From positions 58,874,104 through 58,938,103 of the forward strand of contig CM037587.1 of the NCBI GenBank assembly GCA_021018995.1: a stretch of DNA of 64,000 bases, given 5' to 3'. This document shows positions 22,803-33,292 of this stretch, one piece after another. The notes under the pieces were generated by a model. That model worked only from the letters and a program-made list of their open reading frames with translations, made no database searches and was not told the origin of the DNA. Position numbers and translations under genes: made by a program. The DNA comes from Chloranthus sessilifolius (taxonomy: Eukaryota; Streptophyta; Magnoliopsida; Chloranthales; Chloranthaceae). Every line of letters starts with the position of its first letter. Within the stretch, counting starts at the first letter, position 1.

Positions 22803-22921
22803 ATGATGATTTAGGAGTTGCCACCGACGAGTTACGCGTGGCTGCTGACGTGGTTGAGCCCGAGGACCCAGAGTACTTTCCAAGGGAGGAATTTGAGCCT
22901 CCTCCAGAGAAATTCTTCTAG
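22803..22921 (+). CDS. Conserved acidic mini-exon within the 5' LTR
   Basis: After the acceptor-like TATATGTCACAG (AG at 22801-22802) an open frame runs to TAG at 22919-22921. It encodes an acidic peptide ending DPEYFPREEFEPPPEKFF. The amino acid pattern is retained in LTR B (DSDYVPGEELESPPEDFF) and LTR C (DTKYIPVEELEPPP) despite nucleotide divergence, which suggests purifying selection on protein. No start codon opens it, so it would have to be reached by splicing. Its partner exon is unknown. Function unknown. Confidence 0.45.
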
Positions 22922-23296
22922 GAGATTCGCTGCTTACTTTGATAGTGTTTTGAGAAAGAAAGAATTACGGCTTAGTATGTCCGGCCATATTTTGTAAACG
23001 TAAAGATACATGTAATATTATTTTGTCGAACCATTAGGAGTGACCTTAGATAAGACACTAATGGTTCGGGTTGGTTCTTTTGTTCATGCTGAGGCATGGA
23101 ATGAGAACTATCTTTTGGATTATTATTTTGGTTTAGCTTATAGTAGAATTGGAGATTTACTTTGCATTAAATCCTATATATGGGTACTATTGTGAATGAG
23201 ATGTACCAAGTGTTCTGCACATAATCATGGGGCACGGCCTCGAGGGTTGTGCCGATGGCACGGGCTTTGGAGTGCCGAAATCCGGGCTGTCACAGT

Positions 23297-23312
23297 TGGT
23301 ATCAAAGTGCTT
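23297..23312 (+). other. Primer binding site of element A
   Basis: TGGTATCAAAGTGCTT begins two bases after the LTR end and matches the plant initiator tRNA-Met PBS (TGGTATCAGAGC...) with mismatches. Confidence 0.8.
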
Positions 23313-23400
23313 TCTTTAGAATTTCTGACAAAATCTTGGACTTTTGTTGGAGTGAAGGGATCTTCTGCTAACAAAACCTTAGTTTCATATGCAGAGCGCG

Positions 23401-24712
23401 ATGTCTTCTGGAAGACGGGGTCGACCGAGAGGTACCCAGAATAGAAACCAGAGAGGTGACGAGAGATTTCAGGCAGGGTCCAGTAGTAGAGACCAGGAAA
23501 ATTCTCGAGAAGGAGAACAGAGGAGAGAGACGACTGACCGGATCGCATTGGCAATGGAGACTATGGCCGCTGCGATGGCTCAGCAGACGCAGCAGACTGC
23601 AATACTGGCTGAGCAGACGGCATTATTGGCGGCGAATAACTTCAATAACGCCAATAGTCATCTGCCACCATCACCATCTCCTCCAGCATTGTTGCCATCG
23701 TCTTTTGTAGATTTTAGGAGACTGAGACCTCCTAGTTTCTATGGACAGACGAACCCGTTAGAAGCAAAGAAATGGCTGAACCAAATTGAAAAGCTTCTAG
23801 ACAAACTACGAGGTACAGAAAGTGAGACGGTAGGATGGGCTTCCTTCCAGTTGGAGGGAGATGCCAATCCGTGGTGGAAGTCTGTACTGAGGAGAAGAGA
23901 AGTTGAGGACCCTCACCGTCTATGGACTTGGGCGGAGTTCGTCAGGGAATTCAATAGGGAGTACTTCCCTAAGCAAGTACGAGTCCAGATGAGGAGAGAG
24001 TTCACAAATTTACAGCAGAGAGGCATGTCGGTCAGAAAGTATGGTGTGGAATTTACACGGCTATCTCGATTTGCACCGGAGCTAGCATCTATAGAAATCA
24101 TGAAGGCGGCCAAATTTGAAGAGGGTTTAAGACCAAACATCCGTGAAAGAGTATCAATCTTCGAACTTGAACGTTATGCGGATGTAATGGGAAAAGCAAT
24201 TGTGGCCGAAAGGGATATCTACGGGGTCTATAAGAGACGGGATCAACAAGATGGAAATCGAACGATTCAAGGGGGAGCGAGTGAGTATGACTCGGGGAAT
24301 AAAAAGCCGAGATTTACAGCGCCAGCTCCACTCCCTAGACAAATCACGTATACCAATTTCTCTAGGCCACCTGTATCTACATTGGCGAGACCGATTCGGT
24401 ATGAGAACCCTACCGCCACTACACGAGTGTCTGCCAGTCAAGGTTCCTCACGAGCAGCTTCTTCTACTCCAAAGGAGACTTGTGCCAAATGCGGCAAGCC
24501 TCACAGAACAGTCGATTGTAGAAGGGGAATGCAGGGGTGTTATCAATGTGGGAAACTAGGCCACATAATAAAGGATTGCCCTGAGATGAGCAAAGGGAGA
24601 ATAGCTTCTGCTTCAGCATCACGAACCATACAAGCTAAGAGACCAGTTGTACAAGGGAGAACTTATGCAGTCACGGCAGAGGACGCTCAGAACTCCAATG
24701 ATATTATTCAAG
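23401..24712 (+). CDS. gag: Gag of Tekay element A
   Basis: The ATG at 23401 (MSSGRRGRPRGTQ) is preferred over the in-frame ATG at 23389 because Tekay gags usually start just before the basic RGRPRG stretch. A Gln/Ala-rich coiled segment follows, then the retrotransposon gag core (RLRPPSFYGQTNPLEAKKWL..., FVREFNREYFPKQVR, EFTNLQQ) and two zinc knuckles, CAKCGKPHRTVDC and CYQCGKLGHIIKDC. It builds the virus-like particle and binds RNA. The frame is uninterrupted. It formally runs to a stop at 24769-24771, but the sequence after 24712 (GTGAGT donor) is AT-rich and non-homologous, so the frame is probably spliced to pol at 24898. Confidence 0.9.
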
Positions 24713-24897
24713 GTGAGTTCTATTTGAGTTTAATTAGCATGCTATCAAATTCAACATTTGCAATGAATTAGTCGAAAAAAAAAAATAGTACATTTTCTTG
24801 GTTAGATTAATTATCATTTAAGAGTTTTGTTGGTCACTTGAATAATATGTTTAAGTCAGTAACCCGAGTGAAGTGATAAGATGTGTGTACACTATAG
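24713..24897 (+). other. Predicted 185-bp intron joining gag and pol frames
   Basis: Donor G|GTGAGT at 24713 and acceptor ACTATAG| at 24897 flank an AT-rich 185-bp segment with stops in all useful frames. Splicing joins the gag frame (codons starting at positions congruent to 1 mod 3) to the pol frame (0 mod 3) through a split glycine codon, and puts the usual G-T-L stretch directly before the protease. This is inference from frame and consensus. The alternative is an insertion that destroyed an originally single ORF. Confidence 0.65.
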
Positions 24898-27800
24898 GTA
24901 CCTTATTTGTATATGGGAAGGAGAGTCGTGGAGTGTACGAGGCTAGAGCGTTGATAGACTCAGGGTCTACTCATTCATTTGTTACTCCTCAATTTGTGAG
25001 AAGAATGAGGATCAAGCTAGAGACATTAGATTTTGTCTTAGCTGTGACAGTTCCAACTGGACCGGTAGTGAATGCAGACTTAATTTGCAAGTCAGTAACT
25101 GTAGCTGTTAAAGATGGAGAAGTTTTTGAGTTGTCAGCAAATCTGATTCTGTTAGACATGCAAGGATTTGATGTAATCCTTGGCATGGATTGGCTGTCAA
25201 AACATTGTGCCATGGTTGACTGCAAAAGTAAGATTGTCATCTTTAGGCCGAATACTAGGAGATCGTTTCGATTTGTTGGAGTACGAACGAAATTCCTACC
25301 ACTTGTGTCCGCCATCAAGGCCGAGCGCCTAATCAGAAATGGATGCAGTGGTTACTTGGCCTTTTTGAAGGATGACAAGGAGAGAAAGAATATTGTTACG
25401 GAAATCGCAGTGGTGCGCGAGTTTGAAGATGTATTCCCAGAGGAATTATCGGGTTTACCTCCGGATCGAGAAGTGGAGTTTGCTATCGACTTGGCACCTG
25501 GAACGGAGCCAGTTTCTAAAACACCGTACAGAATGGCTCCGGCCGAGTTGAAGGAGTTGAAGGAGCAACTACAGGAACTCCTAGATCAGGGCTTTGTGAG
25601 ACTGAGTGTATCTCCTTGGGGTGCGCCGATTTTGTTTGTAAAGAAGAAGGACGGGTCGATGAGGCTGTGCATTGACTACCGTCAATTAAATAAACTCACT
25701 ATAAAGAATAAGTATCCGTTGCCAAGAATAGATGACTTGTTTGACCAACTACAAGGAGCAAAATATTTTTCTAAGATCGATCTACGATCTGGTTATCACC
25801 AACTCAGGGTCAAAGCGGAAGATATTCACAAGACTGCTTTCAGAACAAGATACGGACACTATGAGTTTTTAGTGATACCGTTCGGGTTGACGAATGCTCC
25901 GGCGTCGTTTATGGATCTCATGAATCGGGTGTTTAAGCCACACCTGGATTCTTTCGTTGTTGTATTTGTTGACGATATCCTCATATACTCTAAGTCGAAG
26001 CAAGAGCATGAGGAGCACTTGAGGATCGCTTTACAAACGTTACGTGAACACCAATTATACGCCAAACTCAGTAAGTGCGAGTTTTGGCTGGAAGAGGTTA
26101 ACTTTTTGGGACATGTAGTCTCAAAGGATGGTGTCACAGTAGATCCCGCTAAGATTGAGGCCGTCGTGCAGTGGGAACAATCAAAGACGGTCACCGAGGT
26201 ACGTAGTTTCCTTGGGTTAGCCGGGTATTATAGACGTTTTGTGAAAGGGTTTTCCAAATTATCGGGGCCGCTGACTAAGCTCACACGGAAAGATGTGTGA
26301 TTTAAGTGGACCAATGCGTGCGAAGCAAGCTTTCAAGAACTCAAGAAGCGGCTTACTTCGGCACCGGTACTTGCAATTCCTTCAGGCAATGGAGGTTTTG
26401 CAGTCTATAGCGATGCTTCTCACAACGGTTTAGGTTGTGTGTTAAACCAACATAAAAAGGTGATTGCTTATGGGTCGAGACAACTGAAGGACCATGAGAA
26501 GAATTACCCAACGCATGACCTCGAGCTCGCAGCTGTCATATTCGCATTGAAGATATGGAGACACTATTTGTATGGGGAGACCTTCGAGATCTTCACTGAC
26601 CATAAAAGCCTCCGATACTTATTTACACAAAAGGAACTAAACATGAGGCAGCGACGATGGATGGAGTTTCTCAAGGATTATGATTGCTCCATTCAATATC
26701 ACCCAGGCAAGGCCAATGTCGTCACGGATGCCTTGAGTCGTAAGAGTTCGGCTCAGTTGGCTAACCTTGTGATGGGAATGTACAGGTGGAAATTGTTTGA
26801 AGACCTGTCATTATATGATGCGAAAATTGAAGTACAAGCTTCAGGTGCCCTGTTGGCCAATCTCTCAGTAAGACCAATCATTTTTGAACACATACATGAG
26901 TTGCAGATGAAAGATCCCGAATTAGCTAAAATTCGGAAAGAAGTAGTAGAAGGTACTAGACCGGATTTTTCTATAAGGGAATATGGTTCCTTGCTGTTCA
27001 GGGGCCGCCTCTGTGTTCCTATTGAGGCCAGTCTACGACAAACCATTTTAGATGAATTTCACAAATCTAAATATGCGATCCATCCGGGTAGCACCAAAAT
27101 GTATCAGGATATGCGTAAGAACTACTGGTGGAGAGGTCTCAAACACGACGTAACAGAGTATGTGTCAAAGTGTTTGACATGTCAACAAGTGAAGGTTAAC
27201 CACAGACACCCTGCTGGATTACTACAGCCTTTGCCTATACCGGAATAGAAATGGGATTCTATCTCTATGGATTTCATAGTGGGGTTGCCGCGAACAGCGA
27301 AGAGGCACAACGCTATCTGGGTTGTTGTAGATAGACTGACGAAGTCCGCTCACTTTTTGCCCTACAACACTATGTATACAGCAGGCAAACTTACGGAACT
27401 CTATATGAAGGAGATAGTAAGCTTGCACGGTATTCCAAGCAGTATTGTATCTGATCACGACCCATTGTACACTTCAAAGTTTTGGCAAAAATTTTAAGAG
27501 GGCATGGGTACTCGATTAGATTTCAGTTTGACGTTCCATCCACAAACCGATGGACAGACAGAGCGAGTAAATCAAGTAATTGAAGACATGCTCAGGGCGT
27601 GTATGCTTGAACTACAGGGATCATGGAATGAACATCTTCCTTTGATCGAATTTGCCTACAACAATAGTTTCCAAGCAAGCAGCGGTATGGCGCCGTACGA
27701 AGCTCTCTATGGTAGGCGATGTAGATCACCCATCAACTGGGAAGAAACAGGAGAAAAGTTTGTGCTTGGTCTGGAAGTTCTCTAAGATAATGCTATGGTT

Positions 27801-28307
27801 GTACGTATGATAAGGGAACGACTTTGATCAGCACAAAGCCGACAGAAAAGCTATGCCGACGTCAAATGAACGAGCCTAGATTTCGCCGTTGGTGACCATG
27901 TGTTTGTGAAAGTGTCACCTATGAGGGGTGTAATGCGGTTCGGAAAGAAGGGGAAGCTAAGTCCTCGATATCTCGGACCCTTTGAAGTTTTGGGTCGAGT
28001 TGGAGAGGTAGCCTACCGCATTGGATTGCCTCCGTTGTTTGATCGAGTGCACAATGTCTTCCATGTTTCTATGCTTCGAAAGTACGTAAGAGACCCTACA
28101 CATATTTTGGGTGATCAACCGATAGAGCTACATGAAGACATGACTATGATTGAAAGTGCCACTCAAATTCTCGACCGAAAGGAACAATCTTTACGCACTA
28201 AGGTCATTCCATTAGTGCTCGTCAAGTGGGGAAACCACCCTGTTGAAGAAGCAACCTGGGAGAGGGAGGCTGAAATTTGGGAATCGTATCCCCATTTATT
28301 TCAGTAA
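24898..28307 (+). pseudogene. pol: Pol (PR-RT-RNH-IN-chromodomain) of element A, six stops
   Basis: A single frame runs from protease to chromodomain. PR has [12 protein letters not shown] (DSG) and [13 protein letters not shown] has [15 protein letters not shown]..., [22 protein letters not shown] and the FVDD catalytic box at about 25966. RNase H has [13 protein letters not shown] and [13 protein letters not shown] has an HHCC zinc finger (HPGSTKM...CLTCQQVK) and the D-D-E core ([29 protein letters not shown]), then PYEALYGRRCRSP. A C-terminal chromodomain (VLVKWGNHPVEEATWE) ends at 28307. Stops: TGA 26298, TAG 27246, TAA 27495, TAA 27783, TGA 27825, TGA 27867. There is no frameshift, and each stop is one C-to-T or G-to-A transition from a sense codon (CGA, TGG or CAA). 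The copy is dead but decayed by point transitions alone. Confidence 0.93.
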
Positions 28308-28786
28308 CAGAAGTTGCAAATAATCTATGTTAAATGCGGAGCAAATGTTTAAAATGGTTCTAAGTGTGAAATTTTAAGTTCCAACTTTATCCTTATGAAC
28401 CGAGTACACAAGGTTTGTAAATGTGGAATTGTAAATGATCTTTATGATTTATGCTATACTATGTGAAACTATAAATTATGTGTTCCTCTCTCAAATTTTA
28501 AATTTTGTGATTATAACTAGCACACACTTTATCAAGCTTTGTGTGTACAATCCGGACTTGTGGAAAGAAATGAGCAACTAATTAATTAATGGACTAGTAA
28601 AGAGTAAGATCGATCTGTGTGTAACGCGAACGGTGATCATTCACGTTATCATTGGATGCATGATTGATGTAAATGACGATTATGTAAATGACGATTGGTC
28701 CATAGAGGGACATGAAGAAATTGCATCTTTCTGGTGAATGGTTTGAAAGACAGGAGAAACAAACTAAGTTCCAGAACTTTTGGAAT
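28308..28786 (+). other. Post-pol spacer of element A
   Basis: Noncoding, AT-rich, between the chromodomain stop and the internal palindrome array. Nothing specific recognised. Confidence 0.6.
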
Positions 28787-29276
28787 TTCGTTTGAACGAA
28801 ATCTAGATTCGTTCAAACGAATTTCTGTAGCTATAGGCATCAAGTGTGACCAGAAATCGTTCGAACGATTTTCCAAAACGTTCGAACGAAATGGCTATGA
28901 TAGTGAGTACCAAGGTGTTGCCAGGAAATCGTTCGAATGATTTTCCAATTCGTTCGAACGAAATCCCAACGGTCAGCGAGAAGGCCATGAGTCATAGAGA
29001 AATTCGTGCAAATGATTTTAAATTCGTTCGAACGAAACTTAGTTGAGCTTAGTAGCACTGGACAATTCGTTCGAACGAAAACCCATTCGTTCGAACGATT
29101 TTTGCACCGCACATTAAAAGAATGAAAATTCGTTCGAACGAAATCCAATTCGTTCAAACGATTTTGAACCACACACTAAAAGAGTAAAATTTGTTCGAAC
29201 GAAAGTGATTCGTTCGAACGATTTTGTCCATATATATGTATATGGGCGTGGTTCTCTCCCTATTCGTGTGAACGAA
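28787..29276. repeat. Internal TTCGTTCGAACGAA palindrome array upstream of the aORF
   Basis: About fifteen copies of the same 14-bp palindrome as in the LTRs (for example 28787-28800, 28808-28821, about 29022, 29065, 29086, 29129, 29211). Many occur as close pairs separated by about 7-10 bp (the second core starts about 21 bp after the first) with about 40-50 bp between pairs. Several are exact; others have one or two CpG transitions. The array ends at the TATA-like region of the aORF. Confidence 0.92.
29231..29243 (+). promoter_or_regulatory. TATA-like box for the aORF of element A
   Basis: TATATATGTATAT lies directly after the palindrome array and 258-270 bp before the aORF ATG. The leader between them has a possible 5' UTR intron: donor CTTGAG|GTAATC (about 29401) and acceptor CATATTAG (about 29463). 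The layout array-TATA-leader intron-aORF is repeated in element D. Confidence 0.5.
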
Positions 29277-29500
29277 AACCCCTTTGTCCTTACTTCTTCT
29301 TGGGAGCACTCAAGGGGTTAGAGCTAGTACCGGTTTTCATTGTTTCCGCCCATCTTCGCGCTGGGATCAACACACAATCACGCATTTGGGTTTTCTTGAG
29401 GTAATCATTAACCTCTAATTTGGTAATTTCAAACCATTTCTCCTTGGATTTTGGTCATATTAGGGCCAAATTCATAAACCCTCATTTGTGCTTACCAATC

Positions 29501-30836
29501 ATGCCGCCCAAAACTCGCCAAGCCACGGCGAGTGCCGCGCCAAAGAAACCCACTTCGGGTTCTTCATCTCAACAACCGCCGAAGAAACCACCTACGGATT
29601 CTTCATCGGCACCACGTGCACAAGCACCACCTCCACCACCCCTACGTGAACGACCAGATGAGTGGTGGTCTGATAAAGACTTCGAACTCGAATGGATCAT
29701 CGATCCTAAAACGTTCGCCAAGCGTGAGGAGACGCATTGGGCATTTGACTACATTTCTATCGCGGGCTTAACCGGTGTCCTTCGCCCATGCAAGGATAGT
29801 TATTACCCTAGAATAGTCCGGCTAATCTATCAGAATATGGAAATCATTAAGGACCCTACCATTTTGAAAACAAAGATTGATAATCGGCCATACACATTCA
29901 CTTTTGATGACGTGGCGGATTGCATTGGAATGCTTCCATACCTACAACCACGAGGATATCGCCCTCGCTGAACCTTTTCCGGAAAAGCTAGACTATAAGT
30001 ACGTGGCAGCTCACATGACCCACGGTCAAACTAGTTCGGGTCACTCAATTAGTCGTGCCCATTTACCTCGCGAGCTTTGGATGCTCGATTCAATCATCCA
30101 ATGCAATCTTTACCCTTTACGCCATCGAACTGAGAGAGTGGGTGAGGTCCAGATGGCACTTTTTGCGGCCTATAATGGCCGATGGTTTAATGCGCCTCAG
30201 ATGGTCTTGGAGGGATTGAAATACGCACGTAGGAAGATGTTACCCAACGTCAAGAAGTTCATCGACGATATGCCGTATGCCCGACTCATTTCCCTCATGG
30301 TCGAGGACTATGCAGGTGACGATGCCTATACCCTCGCCCCAAATGAATTCAAATTGATGGGGAATGTTCAGGAATTCACTATGATTGACTGGAACCGGAC
30401 ATATGTCAAGTTAATTAAGAAGCCGATAGCCGATGAACCACCGCAGCCGGAACCTCAAGCGCAAGACCAACCACCGCATGCCACGCCGGTGTATGATGAC
30501 CCTATGGTTCGTGTTCCACCTCAACAGCCTGTCGATCACAGTGCTCAGGCTCAAGCGCCACCTCCACCATGTGAGGGCATGCCTACCCCAACTTTGACCG
30601 ATATCTATGCCCTGTTGGAGGCCAGCACATGTCAAATGGCGGAAAATAATCGCCTACTCAATCGACGGTTAGACTACTATGATGCACTACATGCCGAGGA
30701 GATGCGCTTTATGTATCCCGATGATTACCTTCAGCGCATGGCAGCAGCACAAGCATGGGTCTCAGGCGCATCGACTTCGGGTGCGGGTGGACCAGATGGT
30801 GATGGTAGCGATCTGCCGGGCGGCGAGGCGTCTTGA
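29501..30836 (+). pseudogene. Additional ORF (aORF) of element A, plant transposon-protein-like, one frameshift
   Basis: ATG at 29501 (MPPKTRQATASAAPKKP). A Pro/Ser-rich, basic N-terminus (~50 residues) is followed by a globular region with YYPRIVRLIYQNM and FTFDDVADCIGML. A frameshift at about 29945 moves the reading frame from 2 mod 3 to 0 mod 3, after which DIALAEPFPEKLDYKYVAA, LPRELWMLDSIIQCNLYPL, MVLEGLKYARRKM and YARLISLMVEDY follow. A Pro/Gln-rich and Gly-rich tail ends at 30836. In family terms it resembles the 'putative plant transposon protein' domain found beside plant LTR elements and Athila ORFs. It is homologous block by block to the - strand aORF at 45980-47660. Apart from the frameshift no stop interrupts it. 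Function unknown; a nucleic-acid-binding or regulatory role is inference only. Confidence 0.7.
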
Positions 30837-31218
30837 CAGCTTTTCGTATAATGTCTTATTTTGGGATGACAATTTTGGGTTACTTGTCTTTTGGGCTTGT
30901 AAAATTTTTTTGAACAATTGTAAACTTTAACACAGGTACATGAGGACGTGTTTCCTCTTGAACAATTGTGTCATGGCTGCCACTCTAAACTTGGTGACTG
31001 AAAATTTTGCTATTATATATCTTATGAATGTGGATGGTTATTTAGTGAGTGTGCTATCTAGTTACATTGTATGTTTATGTGGGTGTGATTGTTTCTCTCT
31101 ATTTTTATATCGGTTTTATTTCAGTTAGTTACACGTGCGCTCCCTGTGCGTGCGGGCTCCATGCTGTGGTCTGGGGAGGGGGGCCTTTTGAGTATAATTT
31201 TCGGGGATGAAAATTCCC
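30837..31218 (+). other. 3' untranslated segment of element A
   Basis: AT-rich, no ORF of note, between the aORF stop and the PPT. Confidence 0.6.
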
Positions 31219-31231
31219 AAGGCGGGGAGAA
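31219..31231 (+). other. Polypurine tract of element A
   Basis: AAGGCGGGGAGAA immediately precedes the 3' LTR TGTAACG. It is the second-strand primer site, typical of Tekay elements. Confidence 0.85.
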
Positions 31232-31507
31232 TGTAACGTCCCAAAAATTTCATACTTAAATAGTACACCTCGGGATGCGGGCCAACTGGTCAAGTGTTTG
31301 ACCAGGTCAACATTCACTCGTTTGACTTAGTTGAACATGTGGAAGGGATGGAGTTAAGTGGAACCAAAGGAATTGGTAGGATGTGTGAGTACATGCACTT
31401 AGTTGGGTGTATATGCTTTACACCGAAATATAAGAAACCTAGATTATAAAGGAAAGGAGGGGAAGGAAAGTTATTTCTTTTGGATGAGTGGTTGAGAAGA
31501 GTTAAGA

Positions 31508-31538
<31 letters not shown>

Positions 31539-31838
31539 TAAATGTGATCATAAGAAGGCATTGAATGCGAATGATCGATCTTGGCTCGCAAAGTCTAGTG
31601 GATCGAGCTCGAGATTGAGGAGAAATTTTAGCTGGGTAGTTTGAGGAACCCTAGTGAACTAAGGCTCAGGATCAAAGGAGCTAACTGAAAGAGGTAAGCT
31701 TAGATCTTGATATATTTATTTTGTAGTTAAAATATAGCATTTAGTGATTTAAATATGAGAAAATAAGGATAATAAAAAGGTAGTTGGATCGGATGAGTTC
31801 AAGGAGAGATGAACTTGATCCATGGCTGAGGAAGAGCA

Positions 31839-32121
31839 AATTCGTTCGAACGAAATGAAATTTCGATTGAACGCATTTGGCTAGAGAAAGTAAAAGGAAG
31901 AAGAAGAGTTTCTGAGTAATTCGTTCGAACGATTTTGCTATGGGGGACAATAGTGTCCTGGGTGATTCGTTTGAACGCAATGAAATCGTTCGAATGAAAT
32001 TGAAATTCGTTCGAACGATTTTGAAATTCGTTCGAACGATTTTGAGAAATCGTTTGAACGATTTAGATTCGTTCGAACGATTTAGATTCGTTCGAACGAT
32101 TTAGATTCGTTCGAACGATTT
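31839..32121. repeat. TTCGTTCGAACGAA palindrome cluster in the 3' LTR
   Basis: About eleven copies, against about nine in the 5' LTR. It includes a local 19-bp tandem expansion (TTTAGATTCGTTCGAACGA) repeated three times at about 32061-32120. Array length is therefore changing since insertion. Confidence 0.9.
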
Positions 32122-33173
32122 GGGTAAATTTAAGTTTTTAAGGCTTATTTTAGCTTGTAAAGAATTGTGGTTGAACCTAGGCCTTTTTGACCCAATGGTT
32201 ATACCTTGTGGTAATGTTTTACATGTGTTGATCATACCTAGGTCAAGCCGGATCGGTGTGTTACTCGTAGTTGGGCGAATTAGCGAATCCGAAGGTTTGA
32301 GACACATGTGAGGTAGGGGAATATCTCAACTGGTACACTGTATTACGAGCACATATGTAGTGATAGTTTATGATGTATGTCTCTTAAATTATTGTTTTGA
32401 GTTTCAGTTAATGAAAGGAGTAGTGGTTAATGGCAATGGTGCGTGTGTCTATAAAAATAAAATAGTAAATTTGTTAAGTAAGAGTTCAATCATCCCAGGG
32501 ATGTAAGAACGCATAGGCATCACAGAGATGCAACTGATAACGTTACATCCCAGGGATGTATGGTGGATGTAAAGATCCACGCTAAGAGATAAACAGTAAT
32601 TCAGAATGCACGGGCTGGGTGTTATTATCTATTAGCACAAATTCATGGTGAATAACTATATGTATTGCACAATTTGATTTAAGGTTCAGAGAATACCCAA
32701 CCGACGCGGCAGTATACCCATGACTGACTCGACAGGATATCTGTGACCGGTACGGCGACTAATCCGTATACCAGCAGACATCCCAGGGATGTGTAATAGT
32801 AGTATAGCCGTCGCCTATGAGTTAGGGACGTGGACAATTAAATGAAAAATAATCTGATTAGACGACGATGGAGGGTATTCCATCGGGGCTCGATGCTATA
32901 TTGCTCGGGGATTATTTAAGTTAAGATTTAAGTCATGGTCTCAGCCTGGTTGCAACAAAAGGAAAATAGTAATCATTTTGAATTTCAAAGAGTAGGTAAT
33001 AATTGCAGTCAAAGTGTTTATAGCATCTTAAATTTATTTGTTTCAAGTAAAGATAATTGTGAGCCCATGTTTTATTCCTGTCATGAAATATATGTTAGTA
33101 AGAAAGATATACTTGTTGTGATATTTCCCCTATTGAGCTAGGATGTAGCTCACCCTTTGACTATATGTCACAG

Positions 33174-33292
33174 ATGATGATTTAGGAGTTGCCACCGAGG
33201 AGTTAGGCGTGGCTGCTGACGTGGTTGAGCCCGAGGACCCAGAGTACTTTCCAAGGGAGGAATTTGAGCCTCCTCCAGAGAAATTCTTCTAG
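33174..33292 (+). CDS. Conserved acidic mini-exon within the 3' LTR
   Basis: Same exon as 22803-22921. It differs by Asp-to-Glu and Arg-to-Gly changes near its start and is otherwise unchanged up to the TAG at 33290-33292. Being downstream of the aORF, this copy could be spliced onto an aORF transcript, whereas the 5' copy could be spliced to an LTR-initiated leader. Neither is shown by the sequence alone. Confidence 0.42.

Larger units (their letters stand above)
20916..23294 (+). repeat. 5' LTR of element A
   Basis: 2379 bp, TGTAACGCC...GCTGTCACA. Nearly identical to the 3' LTR apart from scattered transitions, microsatellite length, palindrome copy number and a diverged patch at about 22338-22400. 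It contains a GA run (21193-21212), a TTCGTTCGAACGAA cluster, CATCCC(A)GGGATG hairpins and the conserved LTR mini-exon. Confidence 0.95.

Noticed and set aside
23225-23554. 109-residue minus-strand ORF over the PBS and gag start
   Set aside because: Shadow of the LTR end and gag coding strand.
28840-29172. ORFs across the palindrome array (repeating SFERI or RSNE peptides) as a repeat protein
   Set aside because: The peptides appear in several frames and both strands because the motif is a palindrome; frames break between units and no start context is kept.
28787-29276. CRISPR array or satellite DNA
   Set aside because: Units are 14-bp palindromes at irregular spacing with no constant spacer length, inside a plant retrotransposon. 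They are not direct repeats with unique spacers.
30837-31231. Envelope-like gene between pol and the 3' LTR of A
   Set aside because: The aORF has no signal peptide or clear transmembrane segment and its blocks resemble plant transposon-associated proteins, so an envelope role is not supported.
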